Shown here: positions 13,701 through 25,310 of the stretch, in pieces
How the letters are laid out: every line of letters starts with the position of its first letter
Position numbering within the stretch: position 1 is the first letter of the stretch
Source of the DNA: Metopolophium dirhodum
Taxonomy: Eukaryota; Arthropoda; Insecta; Hemiptera; Aphididae
NCBI RefSeq assembly: GCF_019925205.1
Contig: NC_083564.1
Span: 3,539,491-3,603,490, forward strand
Direction: 5' to 3'
DNA length: 64,000 nt
Notes under the pieces: generated by a model
Databases searched by the model: none
What the model was told of the DNA's origin: nothing
Seen by the model: the letters and a program-made list of their open reading frames with translations, nothing else
Made by a program: the position numbers and the translations under genes

Positions 13701-15028
13701 ATTTCAAACTTTAATACTCAAAATAATAGGAATTTTAATTAAAAATCTAAACAAGTGCAGGGAACATATTGATATTTTTATTATATTTTTGTAAAAACAA
13801 ATGCATAGACGCTGTTCTCTGGATATGGTCGGTATTGTGTGACAAGGAAAACACGTGTCTAGCATAATATATAATATGTATAGTATTATAAACACGATTT
13901 TTTGGCCATATTCTATTTTTATTAAAATATAATATAATGTATAATAAAATATACATATTTTTTTTATTACAGTTTAGGTTTTGGCCTAGAACCGTCAACA
14001 TTTATATCGGTACTGGCATTTCTGGCGTTCCTGCTACATGCGCTATTAATACTACTTATACCGACGCTGAAGTCATTTTTCACCGGGCCTTTTTTCGGCC
14101 ACGGGTATGCCAACGGCATTGGCTACAGCAATGGATTCGGTGGTGGTGGAGGATTCGGAGGTGGGCCCGGATTCGGTGGCATGGGCTATGGAGGTCTGCA
14201 GAACGGAGGCTACGGGACCGGTGGTGGTTTCGGTTACGGAGCCGTTCCATCCATATTAGGTGGCGTCAACGGCATATTGGGTACGGGGCTTTTGGGCACG
14301 ACGGGGTTATTGGGCACGGGGCTGTCTGGACTATTTGGTCCAGGGGTTGGAAGCTTAGGGGCGGCGGCACCAGGGGCTGCGGCGGCGGGGACGCCGATTA
14401 CCCGAGGCGCGAGCAGGAGTAGATCAGTCGACGGTGAAAACCGAACGTGGGTTTCCGAAGACGAAACGCAAGTGAGTCAAAATTTCATAATCACGCACTT
14501 ATAGCCACTCAGGTATTAGGCACCACGTGTACGTGAACTTACATAGAATAAAAACAAATGGTATTAACCCCCCCCCCCTCATCCCACAACAGTGAGCAAA
14601 TTTCTGCTTCGGTAAAACAATATTATATAATATAAACTAGGTATATGTAAATTTAGTTTATGCAAACCATACATGTTTCTTTTAACTATCATTCTTTTCA
14701 ACATCCACGCATTATTGTTGAGTACCTATCTATATATTATGTTTAAACGAATTTAATTTATGATATTCAGATATTATAAATGTGTAAACAATATATACAT
14801 TATATAATATTAAGTATATATATATATATGTATATTGGAAAGTGGAAACACAACGCGTACCTAATACAAAAACTTATCGTTTTACAGGTAAAACCTACAG
14901 CTGAAGTAGACGGGTCAACGGGACGAAATATAAATACAAACAGATTGCTGAGTAAATGTAATTTTTACTTTTGTTTACTTGGCAAAACGAAAATTGATCA
15001 TATGTTAGTGTTACGAGAACGTAAATAA
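10770..15028 (+). CDS. glycine-rich single-pass membrane protein, three exons
   Basis: Exons 10770-10819, 13973-14471 and 14888-15028 join in frame to a 229-aa protein. The first donor is GTAAGC (phase 2), the first acceptor TTTTATTACAG, the second donor GTGAGT (phase 0) and the second acceptor TTTACAG. The N-terminus is short and polar. Residues about 27-46 form one hydrophobic membrane segment (start FISVLAFLAF). Residues about 54-100 are GFGGG/GYGG repeats, followed by Leu/Gly repeats of the form GTGLLGTTGLLGTG, an Ala/Pro/Gly stretch and an Arg/Ser patch with an NRT sequon. Exon 3 adds a basic tail with two cysteines. Function is unknown; glycine-rich repeats occur in insect cuticular, silk-like and extracellular matrix proteins. 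Exons 1 and 2 are well supported. Exon 3 is less certain; reading through the second donor would stop after about ten codons. Confidence 0.65.
11305..13639. mobile_element. hAT-like insertion in intron 1 of the glycine-rich gene
   Basis: The ends are inverted: GTGGCGTGGTGA on the left and CTCGCCACGCCACTGGT on the right. Both sides carry the identical octamer AGTATGTA (11297-11304 and 13640-13647). An 8-bp target duplication and a CAGTGGCG-type end are typical of hAT elements. The interior has no transposase frame. It contains sequences of the internally duplicated repeat family (about 11995-13286), with inverted pieces of the same family on both sides, so the insertion is composite. Confidence 0.6.
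11995..13470. repeat. copy of internally duplicated repeat family, rearranged
   Basis: From about 11995 to 13286 the sequence follows the plus-strand consensus, with words such as CTGTTTACGGACATT and AAGCATTTAAAGTTC. It ends in the family's 3' signature ACTGTACAGCAGAGC..CCACC. It is followed at about 13320-13465 by the family's 5' end in reverse orientation, ending CTACGCTCAGAATCTTA. This gives a head-to-head arrangement. Confidence 0.6.
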
Positions 15029-17510
15029 TAATATTATATATTAAGGAATATAACATATATATTAGTTACATAGGTATAATATAAGAAGTGTCACGACATG
15101 TTTGTCCTTAAATAACATACCAAATATAATATATACATAAAGGTACCTGAGTGGCTTTGTTGTCACTCGTCGCAACTATGTATAAATATATATTTCACTC
15201 TACTCACCACTCACCAACTCCTGCAGCCAAAACTTTAAGTGTACACAACTATTTGAATACCTACAAAATGAAAATTTATCATTCGACTTTTGAAATATTA
15301 TAAGTTATAACATATACATTTACTGTTTAAATTTATTGTGTCATTATATTGTTAATAATTTTATTATGAAAACATTTTTATCAAAACTTTGTATTAACTA
15401 CCTATAAATTATAATAATTATGGCAATGTAAATCTATAGATAGGAATCAAATGATAATTTTTTCAAATAAAAAAATGTACCTATTGACAAGGACAAACAC
15501 GTGAGAGACATTCTATTATACGCATTCTAAACATATAATACAAATTACAATACAATACAATACAATACTAAACTACTCAGAGTTATAATTTATCACATTA
15601 GATGTAAAGCATTATACATTTATGCATAATGTAACTTGTAAGTATTTAATATTTATATTTTAATTCGTATAAATGTATAATATGTTAAAACATATTATAA
15701 CAATATAACTTAAAAGTAATGCCCAACGATAATTATCTAGATATGTGGTCTTTATAAAATATTTACCATTGAAAAATCAATTGAGTAGACGTAAAACACG
15801 TTTATACTTTAAAATCCAACATTTAAATTTAATTCACTTATAAAATAAATTCTAAACCATATTAATAAGCTATATAGCATAAGTCATAATTTTGCCATTT
15901 TGGGTGCTGTCACTATAATAACATGTGTATAATTTTACTCGAAGCATAATATTATGTTAACTTTAAGAACCTAACTTATCCCTATTCCCTATTAAATTAT
16001 TATTATACAATTAATATTGATTATTGTACCTATGCCTTCCTTGTTAGCTAAATCGGTCAATACTTAATAAAATATTTATAGTAGGCATTGTAAAATATTA
16101 ATGCATTTGACTTATAATTTATATTGATCTTATAGGGAGTTTTAAGTTCATGCAAAGGTGGAAGTTATTGTTAACCTATATTATAAATTAATGTTAATTA
16201 GATATAAAGTTTTTAGACATATTATGATTCGTGGTATATATATTAATGTTAAAAGTATTTAAGTAGGTAGTAAACGATTATTATTGTACCTAAAACATTA
16301 TTTTACTACAGTCTAAAGCTGTGTGGTCTACTAAGTACTAGTGTTAACTATGTATTAATTGTAAAATAAAACCATGCATTTTTTTTTTAGAATACATCAT
16401 TTTGTATTTTATTTGTGTCTCTAATTGCTAATAAGTCAGGAGGAAGGACAAAATAACACTATCGACAAAAAAATGATATTATCTTCAACTTTAAAAACGT
16501 CATTCAAACCCATTGTATCTTATATTTTTAAATTAAATATTTTCTCTGCTTACTAGGTTTGTTTGACCGGCTAAGAAAAAATCGTATATTATATTATCAT
16601 ACTTAACTGCCTCAAAAAGTACACTTCAGCTTTCCTAGCCCACTAGTAACCCAGCCTGACCATTTTTCTTAGTTTAAATATTCCAATTTGTAGTATAGCG
16701 AGGGAAACAATAACTTTGGTGGACTTCGTAAATATCAATCCAAAAGCTCCAAGTTCTGTTTATGATATTACTTATAATTTGAAAAGGTGCATATTTTGTG
16801 TCTAGCATTATAATAGGTTATAGCACACCACTTTTTTCACATTCCTAGATCCACCTCTGTTAATAATTTATACTGATTAGCAATTCTTTACATATTATAC
16901 CTATTATATTATCATTATAAAATTTCATATATATCTTTTAAAAATGGACTGTATAAATGGAAGGTACTTATAGGTACATTAAGCTCCACACAGCGTGACA
17001 ATGTGACAGCTACAAAAAATAAAAAAATATAACGAGTTATGATGACATAATAAATAATATTATGTTAAACATCAAATGGATCAAACTAAAAAAACAGACC
17101 CGCAGCAGAAAAAAACAGTAGGTACCAAGCGGCCCGTATCTATAAAACGTATGTTCCTACTTCATCTCTTCTGTATATCATTGAGACATAATATAGGTAT
17201 TACTATATAGCCATATAGGTACGTAATATAATATATTATCAGCGATTACAAATGTATTCCACGAAAGAATGTATAGTATAGATTGTACACAATACTGCCG
17301 ATTGCGGTAAATTGAAAAGACCATAGAGCCTTCTTATAAGTCATAAAAAATAATTCGATATAAATTAATATTCATGATCTTACATAAAATACTGGAATAT
17401 TGGAAATATAATCAAATTTCAATAATTAATTATGTGTATAAAAAATAATACATTTTCAGTGAAAAAAAAAACAAAAATACGAAAGTTATAAAAATTATAT
17501 TATATTCATG
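15029..17510. other. downstream intergenic stretch
   Basis: AT-rich. It includes an AATAAA near 15467 and another poly(A)-signal-like AAATAAAACC near 16365 that could end the glycine-rich transcript. A short (CAATA)n run sits at about 15545-15566. No other gene is supported. Confidence 0.4.
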
Positions 17511-17519
17511 CACTTTTAG

Positions 17520-17770
17520 AACTACGGCCTGGGTGGCACGTCGAATTAAACTTCGTAAGACCATAAAAACTAATGATTTCCGGAAATTAATTTTTGAATC
17601 ATAGTTCTTATCTGGTTGTAACATATATAGGTTTCCAAAAAAAAAATGAAAATTTTGCGTGGCGCTAAACTAGGTTATAAAATTTAATTTAAAAAAAATT
17701 TTGTTTGAAAAAAAATTTCAAACCAATCCCCCCCCCCCTCCTTCTAAAATTCCTGGGCACTCCTCTGTTT
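17520..17770. repeat. left arm of a large inverted repeat
   Basis: About 17565-17690 is the reverse complement of about 21340-21465. Shared words include TAGTTTAGCGCC, CCACGCAAA, AAGAACTATGAT and AAATCATTAGTT. Just inside lies a C-run followed by AAAATTCCTGGGCAC, a word also found at about 48550-48575 next to CACCACTG. The two arms enclose about 3.6 kb holding two large repeat copies. Confidence 0.6.
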
Positions 17771-18022
17771 TGAGTTATTTATAGGTATAAACAATTGTTG
17801 AGTTTTACAATATTTTTTCTAACTATTGTCGATAAAAAATGTTTCAATTTAATAAATTATTGGGTTAAAAGAGAACAGGGCAAATGCACGATATTTTTCA
17901 GGGGTTTTTGGAAATTGTCTTCAAATTATCACATCTAATTATTATTATATACAGTGATATTAATGGTGCGTTAAGTTTCTATTTTATAATAGATCGATGG
18001 CCAATAGGTTACCTAAATCACA

Positions 18023-19475
18023 TTTTAGATTCTGAGTGGAACGATGTATTGATTTTACAATGATGTGTTTTTTTAATTTTTTTTTTGTGTCTGTCTGTCA
18101 TAACCTTTTAGGACAGTAAAAGTGCTTGGAATTTCTTCAAGAGTAACTTTTCTGATAGAAAAGTGAATCTAGTTGGTACTTTGGGGGGTCAAAAGTAAAC
18201 ATTTCCCAGTAGTTTTCACAAGCGACGTGGAAAACAAAAGAAAAATTAAGGAAAAACGGGAATTTTTACGCAAAATCTGTTTTGGAGAAAATCGATTTTG
18301 GTTTTTGGTGTACCTCTAAAACAAATGACTGTAGGGACATGAAATTTTGACTGAATGTCTATAATTGCATTTCCTATACACCATACCATTTTCCAAATAT
18401 TTTGATTTATTTTGAGCTGTTTACGGACATTGTCAATTTCCATTTTTTTTAGTTTTTTTTCTATAAATATCAATAAAATTTTATCTGTTGAGTAAAAAAG
18501 CTTGAACATTTAATATAAGGCTCCTAGGTTATTGTTTCAAAGGCAGATGAAAAAAAATAAAAATCCTTAGTCACAGTTTTTATTTATAAGCATTTAAAGT
18601 TCAAATTTTGACTAAATACGGAAAAATCACGAAAATTAGCAAATTATTTTGAGTTGAAAATTCATAAAAATTTTTCTTTTTAAATCTAAAATTTTAAAAT
18701 ATAATATAAGATTACTCATAAGTTTGTCTAACTTTATCAAAAAAAAAAATGTAAACAAGAATTTAACAAGAAACTTAAATTAAATTTTTATGAGCGTCTG
18801 AATTTTATATTATTACAACATTTGATATTCACTTGATTTCTCATGTAACAATTTTCTTATTTTATTGTAATTGAAAAACGAATGACTGTAGATACTTGAA
18901 ATTTTCACTGAATGTGTATATTAGCATTTTCTATATACCATAAAATGTTGAAAATATTTTGACTCTTTTTGAGCGGTTTACGGACATTGTCAGTTTTCAA
19001 TTGTTTTAGTTTTTTTTTCTATAAATATCAATAAAAATATTTTTTGTTGAGTAAAAAAGCGTGAAAATTTAATATAAGGCTCCTGATATATCGTTCTAAT
19101 AGCAGTTGAAAAATATTAAAAATACATAAGCATAATTTTTTTTTATAAGCATTTAAAGCTCAAATGTTGACAACATTTATCAAATGTTTAATTTATTAAT
19201 TATTTTGTAGTTAAAAATGTTTAACTTTTATGGCTGAGGATTGAAAATTCAAAACAAGGCTCCACGTAAATAGGTTATATATAAATTACTTTATTCACAA
19301 TAATATCATCAAATATACTTGGTAATATCATAGGCTGACTGACCGTTTTCGCTCAGAATCGTTTTTCTTATACAATGATATTATATCATTGAATTCAAAT
19401 TTAACACCATCCATTACAGTGACCCACTTGTAACCTACTGTACAGCAGAGCAACATCTACTTATCCACCTTTTTT
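18023..19475 (+). repeat. near-complete copy of internally duplicated repeat family
   Basis: The copy starts TTTTAGATTCTGAGTGGA and ends with CGCTCAGAATCG, then a palindrome around CAATGATATTATATCATTG, then the 3' signature ACTGTACAGCAGAGC..CCACC. The 5' GATTCTGAG and the 3' CTCAGAATC are inverted. The body consists of two diverged halves offset by about 555 bases, as seen from TGACTGTAG at about 18327 and about 18883. Open frames inside it (for example 18246-18509, minus) are fragments of repeat sequence, not genes. Confidence 0.75.
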
Positions 19476-19555
19476 ATTTGCTTCTTAAAATGCGTTTGCC
19501 TGCAGGTGCCCACGTTCCCCTTTCAATTTATTTTTCATAAATAAAACTCAATTGA

Positions 19556-19657
19556 TTTTAGATTCTGAGCGAAGCGATGAATGTATTGATTCTACAATGA
19601 TGTGTGTTTTAGATTCTGAGCGAAGCGATGAATGTATTGATTCTACAATGATGTGTG
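19556..19657 (+). repeat. 51-bp tandem duplication at a repeat 5' end
   Basis: The unit from TTTTAGATTCTGAGC to ATGATGTGTG occurs twice back to back without visible differences (19556-19606 and 19607-19657). It is a recent duplication of the first 51 bases of the repeat copy that follows. Confidence 0.9.
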
Positions 19658-21045
19658 TTTTTTTTTTTCTTTTTTTTTATTTTTGTGTCTGTCATCACCT
19701 TTTAGGACAGTAAAAGTGCTTGGATTTTCTTCAATAGTAACTTTTCTGATAGGAAAGTGAATCTAGTTGGTACTTTGGGGGGTCAAAAGTAAACATTTCC
19801 CAGTAGTTTTCACAAGCGACGTGAAAAACAAAAGAAAAATTAAGGAAAAACGAGAATTTTTACGCAAAATCTGTTTTCGAGAAAATCGATTTTGGTTTTT
19901 GGTGTAACTCTAAAACAAATGACTGTAGGGACATGAAATTTTGACTGAATGTTTATATTAGCATTTTCTATACGCCATACAATTTTGAAAATATTTTGAC
20001 TCTTTTTGAGCTGTTTACGGCCATTGTCAGTTTTCAATTTTTTTAGTTTTTTTTTCTATAAATATCAATAAAATTTTATCTGTTGAGTAAAAAAGCTTGA
20101 AAATTTAATAGAAGACTCCTAGGTTATTGTTTCAAAGGCAGATGAAAAAAATTAAAAATCCTTAGTCACAGTTTTTAATTATAAGCATTTAAAGTTCGAA
20201 TTTTGACAAAATACGGAAAAATCACGAAAAATAGCAAATTATTTTGAGTTGAGAATTCATAAAAATTTTTCTTTTTAAATCTAAGATTTGAAAATGTATA
20301 TAAGATTACTCATAAGTTTGTCTACCTTTATCAAAAAAAAAATGTCTAGAAGAAACTTAAATTAAATTTTTATGAGCGTCTGAAATTTATATTTTTACAA
20401 CATTTGATATTTACTCGATTTCTCATGTAACAATTTTCTTATTTTATTGTAATTAAAAAACGAATGACTGTAGATACTTGAAAATTTCACTGAATGTTTA
20501 TATTAGCATTTTCTATACACCATAAAATGTTGAAAATATTTTGACTCTTTTTGAGCTGTTACGGACATTGTCAGTTTTCAATTTTTTTAGTTTTTTTTTC
20601 TATAAATATCAATAAATTTTTATTTGTTGGGTTAAAAAAAGTGAAAATTTAATATAAGGCTCCTGATATATCTTTCTAATAGCAGTTGAAAAATATTAAA
20701 AATACATAGGCACAATTTTTTTTTATAAGCATTTAAAGTTCAAATTTTGACAACATTTATCAAATTTATAGGTAATTTATTAATTATTTTCTGGTTAAAA
20801 ATTTATAAATTTAGGATTTAAAACAAGGCTCCACGTAAATAGGTTATATATAAATTACTTTCTTCACAATAATATCATCAAATATACTTGGTAAAATCAT
20901 AGGCTGACTGACCGTTTTCGCTCAGAATCGTTTTTCTTATACAATGATATTATATCATTGAATTCAAATTTAACACCATCCATTACAGTGACCCACTTGT
21001 AACCTACTGTACAGCAGAGCGACATCCACTTATCCACCTTTTTTA
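19607..21045 (+). repeat. second near-complete copy of internally duplicated repeat family
   Basis: This copy is collinear with and very similar to 18023-19475, with the same inverted GATTCTGAGCG/CGCTCAGAATC ends, the same two-half structure (TGACTGTAG at about 19919 and about 20465) and the same 3' signature. It lies in direct orientation about 130 bases after the first copy. Minus-strand open frames at 19840-20037 and 20897-21130 are not genes. Confidence 0.75.
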
Positions 21046-21329
21046 GTATAAATATTAAAATGTTTTCAACTTTGTAAGTCTTAACTTTATTATACACATC
21101 TTTGTAACCGGGTGCCCTCTGTATTATCATTCTTTAATGATCTAATTATTGTGAATAATTTTTTCTGTTTGAGATTCTGGACATTTTAGTTTCAACTCTA
21201 ATGTGTGTTCCTACTGTATATTTTTTCTATATTTTTTTTTTTGTTTTCTCTAAATTGTATTTGCCTGCGGGCGCTAATACCCCCCCTCCCTACATCAATT
21301 TTTTTTAATGATTTTAATTCTAGCTGAAT

Positions 21330-21470
21330 TTTTTATTATTGTTATAATTTAGTTTAGCGCCCACGCAAATTTTCCAATTTTTTTTTTCGGAAACTCATGA
21401 CTTGTAACCAGTTATAAGAACTATGATACAAAAATTAATTGCCGAAAATCATTAGTTGTTATGGTACCTA
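21330..21470. repeat. right arm of the large inverted repeat
   Basis: This is the partner of 17565-17690 in opposite orientation, with the shared words listed there. It suggests that the two repeat copies lie inside a larger inverted-end element or between inverted insertions of the same element. Confidence 0.6.
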
Positions 21471-23220
21471 CATCAATTAGCATAAGCCTTACAGATGGAC
21501 CTATTCACGGTTAATTGTTACACAAAACAAATTAAATATAGATAGGTATATCAGCTCATGGACGGTTAGGTAACGTTAAAAGATAGCCACAGACTGCATC
21601 AGTCACAATATAAATGTATAAAAACAAAATCTATACTTAACCATTTTTTTATGAAATTAATATAGGTAGGTACGTAATATGTATAATAACACTGTTTCGT
21701 TGTTTCTGTTTTAATGTTACCTACTTGTATTTTTACAAAAATGTAAGTATGACGTGTATATAGTGTATACGCGGTGTACCGGAAAACAACAATAAATAAT
21801 AATAATATTTATATTACATATACCTATATAGTATATGTATATTGTAATATGGTATATAATTTAAAACTCTCAACAAATAGACAATTTATTAATATTTGTA
21901 TTTGTCCTTTATGCGTATCCATACAATATTATTATAGGAAAAAAATATTAAAGTAAATCATTTAATGTGATGCGGGTTTTATAAACGAGCTGATAAGTCG
22001 TTATTTTCGTAGGGAACATGTGGCGACAATCGCAATGTTTTGTCACCTTAAAGACGTTAATGTCTCACTGGTAACAATGACTAATACTAAGTCTAATAGA
22101 CACAACATATTATCCACCTAAGTGGCTAAGTATATAATACTATTATACATCTGCAGTATAGATTATAAAAACAAAATATTGATCAAGGACGAATACACGC
22201 AAGGCACACCACCAGATAATACGCGTGTATTTAGTTGTCACGGGCATATAGCCTGAAGCACATCCAAACCGTATATGAAAATCATATAATAGGTAAAGCA
22301 TTTAAATTGCATTAATTGCTTGTGAATTAACTATTATAACTATTAACTATTCAAAAAGAACATTTTATCCAGTTAAATCAATTCTTTCTCGTCTATATTA
22401 AAAATATAAAAGATATTAATAATACGCGGCTATGGAAAAAAGATTTTGAATTCCTCTATGCATAGGGGGGGGGGGGGGGCAACTGCCCGCTTTAATATTT
22501 AACTAAGTGGGCAATAGTGTCATTTTACCTTATAGATTTTTAGTTTTACCGCTGACTGCCCCCTCCCCCCTTCCAACCATATAAAATATAATAATATAGT
22601 TTAAAAGCTTCGACCAATCGACGAACAGTATTTTTAAATTACAACAAAATAACTAAAATTGTTATTCTTCGTTTAAATATCAAATTTTATCAAATTTTGA
22701 ACTTCTTAAAAGTATAGTAAGAAGTGTAGAGACTATAGAGCGGTATTTGTAAATCGTAGGTACCTATACGAAGTACGAATAATAATACCTTTATACGTTT
22801 CTACTTTCTATTAAGCATACTTACAAAACTGTATTGTTGAATGTCATTCGTTTACGGACGGATTCTATTCTATTACGAACGGGTCATATACATATTGTGC
22901 TTTTTTTTTAGATTTTTTTGCTTAACATTTTTCCTCTTTAGATTGCTATAATTTCTAATGTGAAAATTTCTACTCATTGTAATCCCTTCATTGCCACATA
23001 TCATTATTCACATTTACTTATTGTACCATTGTATAGATTGTAAATTTTCATAAATAAACGTCATTTAAAAAAAAAAAAAAGATTGCTTATCTTTCTTCAA
23101 ATATCCTCTTTTTTTTACTCTTAGCCTTTACTCTTAGCCTCTTATTATGTAAACTGATACCGATTGTATATTACTTATTCAAAATAAAAATAAAAAAAAA
23201 AATATTGTGTTTTTTTTAGT
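21471..23220. other. intergenic, no gene seen
   Basis: AT-rich with a G-run at 22467-22480 and a C-rich tract near 22560. No frame with protein-like composition was found. Confidence 0.4.
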
Positions 23221-23299
23221 TAAATGAATTTTTTAATTTTTTGTATGTGTACACGATAAGTTGATAAGTGCCTAGGGATTTAAAATAATGTGTTCGATA

Positions 23300-23875
23300 C
23301 TCACCATAATTAATATCTTCTCCGGTGGGAAAGTGAATCGAGTTGGGTGCATTCGTGTTTTCAAAAACGACGAGAAAAATAATACAAAATTAAGAAAATC
23401 CGGAAATGATTACGCCAAACCAGTTATTGACAAAATAGATTTTATTACCAAAAAATTCTATTATACTAAAAAAAATATGACCGTAGAAACATGCTTTTAT
23501 TAACCGAATGTTTGTTTATACTAATAATTCTCTAAAGACACGCCATCAAATTTTGATTTTTTTTCAGCTATTTATAGGTATTCATAAGATTTTTTATTTT
23601 TAATAGGTTTTTTTTATTATTGACGATAAAAATAGTTTCAGTTGAAAAATATTATAGATAATACACATACCTATAGTCAAGATTTCCGTTTACAAGCATA
23701 ATATGAAGTTCAAATGTTGATAAAATTCTTCAAATTCACGAAGATAATTTGCTAATTATTTTGTCGTTAAAAACGAATAAAATTGTAATAACTAAGGATT
23801 GGATATTAGAAACAGGGTTTCTCGTATGTAGTTGACACTGTAACCAAAAGAGTTCAACCGATATTTCTCGTAGTC
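23300..23875 (+). repeat. degenerate copy of internally duplicated repeat family
   Basis: Recognisable but diverged words of the family appear in order: GGAAAGTGAATCGAGTTGG, TTACGCCAAACC, GAAGTTCAAATGTTGAT and ATTATTTTGTCGTTAAAAA. The 71-codon frame at 23288-23503 lies mostly in this repeat and is not a gene. Confidence 0.5.
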
Positions 23876-23997
23876 CTTAATATTATTGTTTTGTCATATT
23901 TTCATTTTCTTCAGGTTTTTTTTTTTTTTTTGTCTGTGGCGGAACCTGCCCAACGAAAATCCATTTGCAATCACAAATCATAAAATAAGACGGGTAT

Positions 23998-24848
23998 AAG
24001 TCTAGTTTACCGGGCACCTTTTTTTTGAAATTTTTTTTTTTGAAAAGTGTTGTTTTGACGAGTTAAGAACGACGGTGAAAAATTGCGGAAATGATTATTT
24101 TGGAAGTTATAGCCTCCCAAAGTTAACGGTTTTACGTTCATACGCATGCGCGCAACATTACTAATGCCGGGCGAGGACCTCGAGTTTGGCGACCGGAGGA
24201 CTTTTTTAATTGTTTTTATACTTTCACTGTGTAACACTGCCCATATACCACGACATAACTTACCCTGTAACCTACTTAAGGTGGTGTTGCATAGCAAGTC
24301 GGGGGATATTTTCGATTTGCGCAGCGACGAGTGCCGCAAACCGTGTAATCACTGCCCTGCTTACTGTAGTTAATTAACTATAGGTAATTTGGTTATCTAT
24401 TAAAGATATATAGGTTACTTAGCGAAATACATGTCCCTGAAGAAGTGCCGTGTATTAAAACAAGATCCGACAGTGGAGTTGTCCCGTCATGCAGGTGCTT
24501 TGTACAATATTAACGACAAACAACTTGACGACGAATACGAAATTGTAGATGAAGATGAAGATGAAAATGACTGTGAAACTGATGAAAATGAATGCTTTGA
24601 ATAGTTAATAAAAATTAAACATAATAAAACAAAATGTGACTCGTAACTTTTAAAATAAAAATCTCGAGGTCCTCCGCGCGGTAATATAGTAGTGTTGCGC
24701 GCATGCGTATAAACGTAAAATCGTTAACTTTGGGAGGCTGTAACTTCCAAAATAATCATTTCCGCGAACTTTTTTTTTGCACCATCGTTCTTAACTCGTC
24801 AAAACAACCCTTTTCAAAAAAAAAAGGTGCCCGGTAAACTAGACTTGT
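23998..24848. mobile_element. non-autonomous element with about 185-bp terminal inverted repeats
   Basis: The left arm (23998 to about 24185) starts AAGTCTAGTTTACCGGGCAC. The right arm (about 24660-24848) is its reverse complement with roughly one mismatch in ten, including GACGAGTTAAGAACGA, GGAAATGATTATTTTGGAAG, CATGCGCGCAACA and GGACCTCGAG. The core holds a short acidic open frame at 24431-24604. I found no convincing target-site duplication, so the superfamily is undetermined. Long inverted repeats are seen in Mutator-like and some other DNA transposons. Confidence 0.75.
24431..24604 (+). CDS. short acidic ORF inside the long-TIR element
   Basis: A 57-codon ATG frame begins MSLKKCRVLKQDP and ends in an Asp/Glu-rich tail (DEDEDEND, then DENECFE). 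It is too short for the minimum used in most ORF lists. The composition looks coding rather than AT-rich noise, so it may be the remaining end of a larger transposon protein. No catalytic motif is visible. It sits between the inverted repeats of the 851-bp element. It is probably not an independent host gene. Confidence 0.3.
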   Translation: MSLKKCRVLKQDPTVELSRHAGALYNINDKQLDDEYEIVDEDEDENDCETDENECFE

Positions 24849-25310
24849 TCCATAAGACGCGGCAAGGTGGTGGTGGTGGTGGTCTGTCCAATTCTATCTG
24901 TATTTTGATACACACGATATCACGACGGACGCTGCACCTGCAATCTGGTAAGAGGCCGCGGCTGATCTTGGATCGCGGTAAGTGGTAACAACACGGAGCG
25001 ACGTGGTAACCGCGGCTGTACAACGGGTATAATACTATAATACACGACCAACTCATACCAGCTACGGTCGCAGATTTCGAAGATACTAAAGGAAAGACCT
25101 AACCTAACCTGTGGCTACAGCAGCCGTGGTGGTAACTGCGGTGGTAACACGGGTACAATTTATACCCACGTCAACTCGCACGTGATAATGTTCCGTGCCG
25201 GTAACACATTTAGCGGTCTGTGCGATCATCGTCGTATAATAACGCGTCGATACAGCCCACGGTCTGAGACCGTGATACCACAGAATATATTATGAAATTA
25301 TGAAATTTAT
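24849..25310. other. GC-richer block with palindrome
   Basis: This CpG-containing block has a GGT trinucleotide run near 24866-24885, two related GGTAAC..ACGGGTA segments (about 24980-25040 and 25120-25180) and a perfect 8-bp-stem palindrome CACGGTCTGAGACCGTG at 25258-25274. No supported reading frame. Confidence 0.35.

Noticed and set aside
13937..14422. Plus-strand frame of 161 codons rich in Arg/Trp/His
   Set aside because: It is a shadow of the glycine-rich exon 2 in another frame; the correct frame joins exon 1 in phase and gives Gly-rich repeats.
18246..21130. Minus-strand frames at 18246-18509, 19840-20037 and 20897-21130 with similar translations
   Set aside because: The similarity comes from their position inside copies of the same dispersed repeat, not from a protein family.
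24146..24373. Plus- and minus-strand frames at 24007-24373 overlapping the long-TIR element
   Set aside because: They lie mostly in the inverted-repeat arm, which is non-coding in the other arm.
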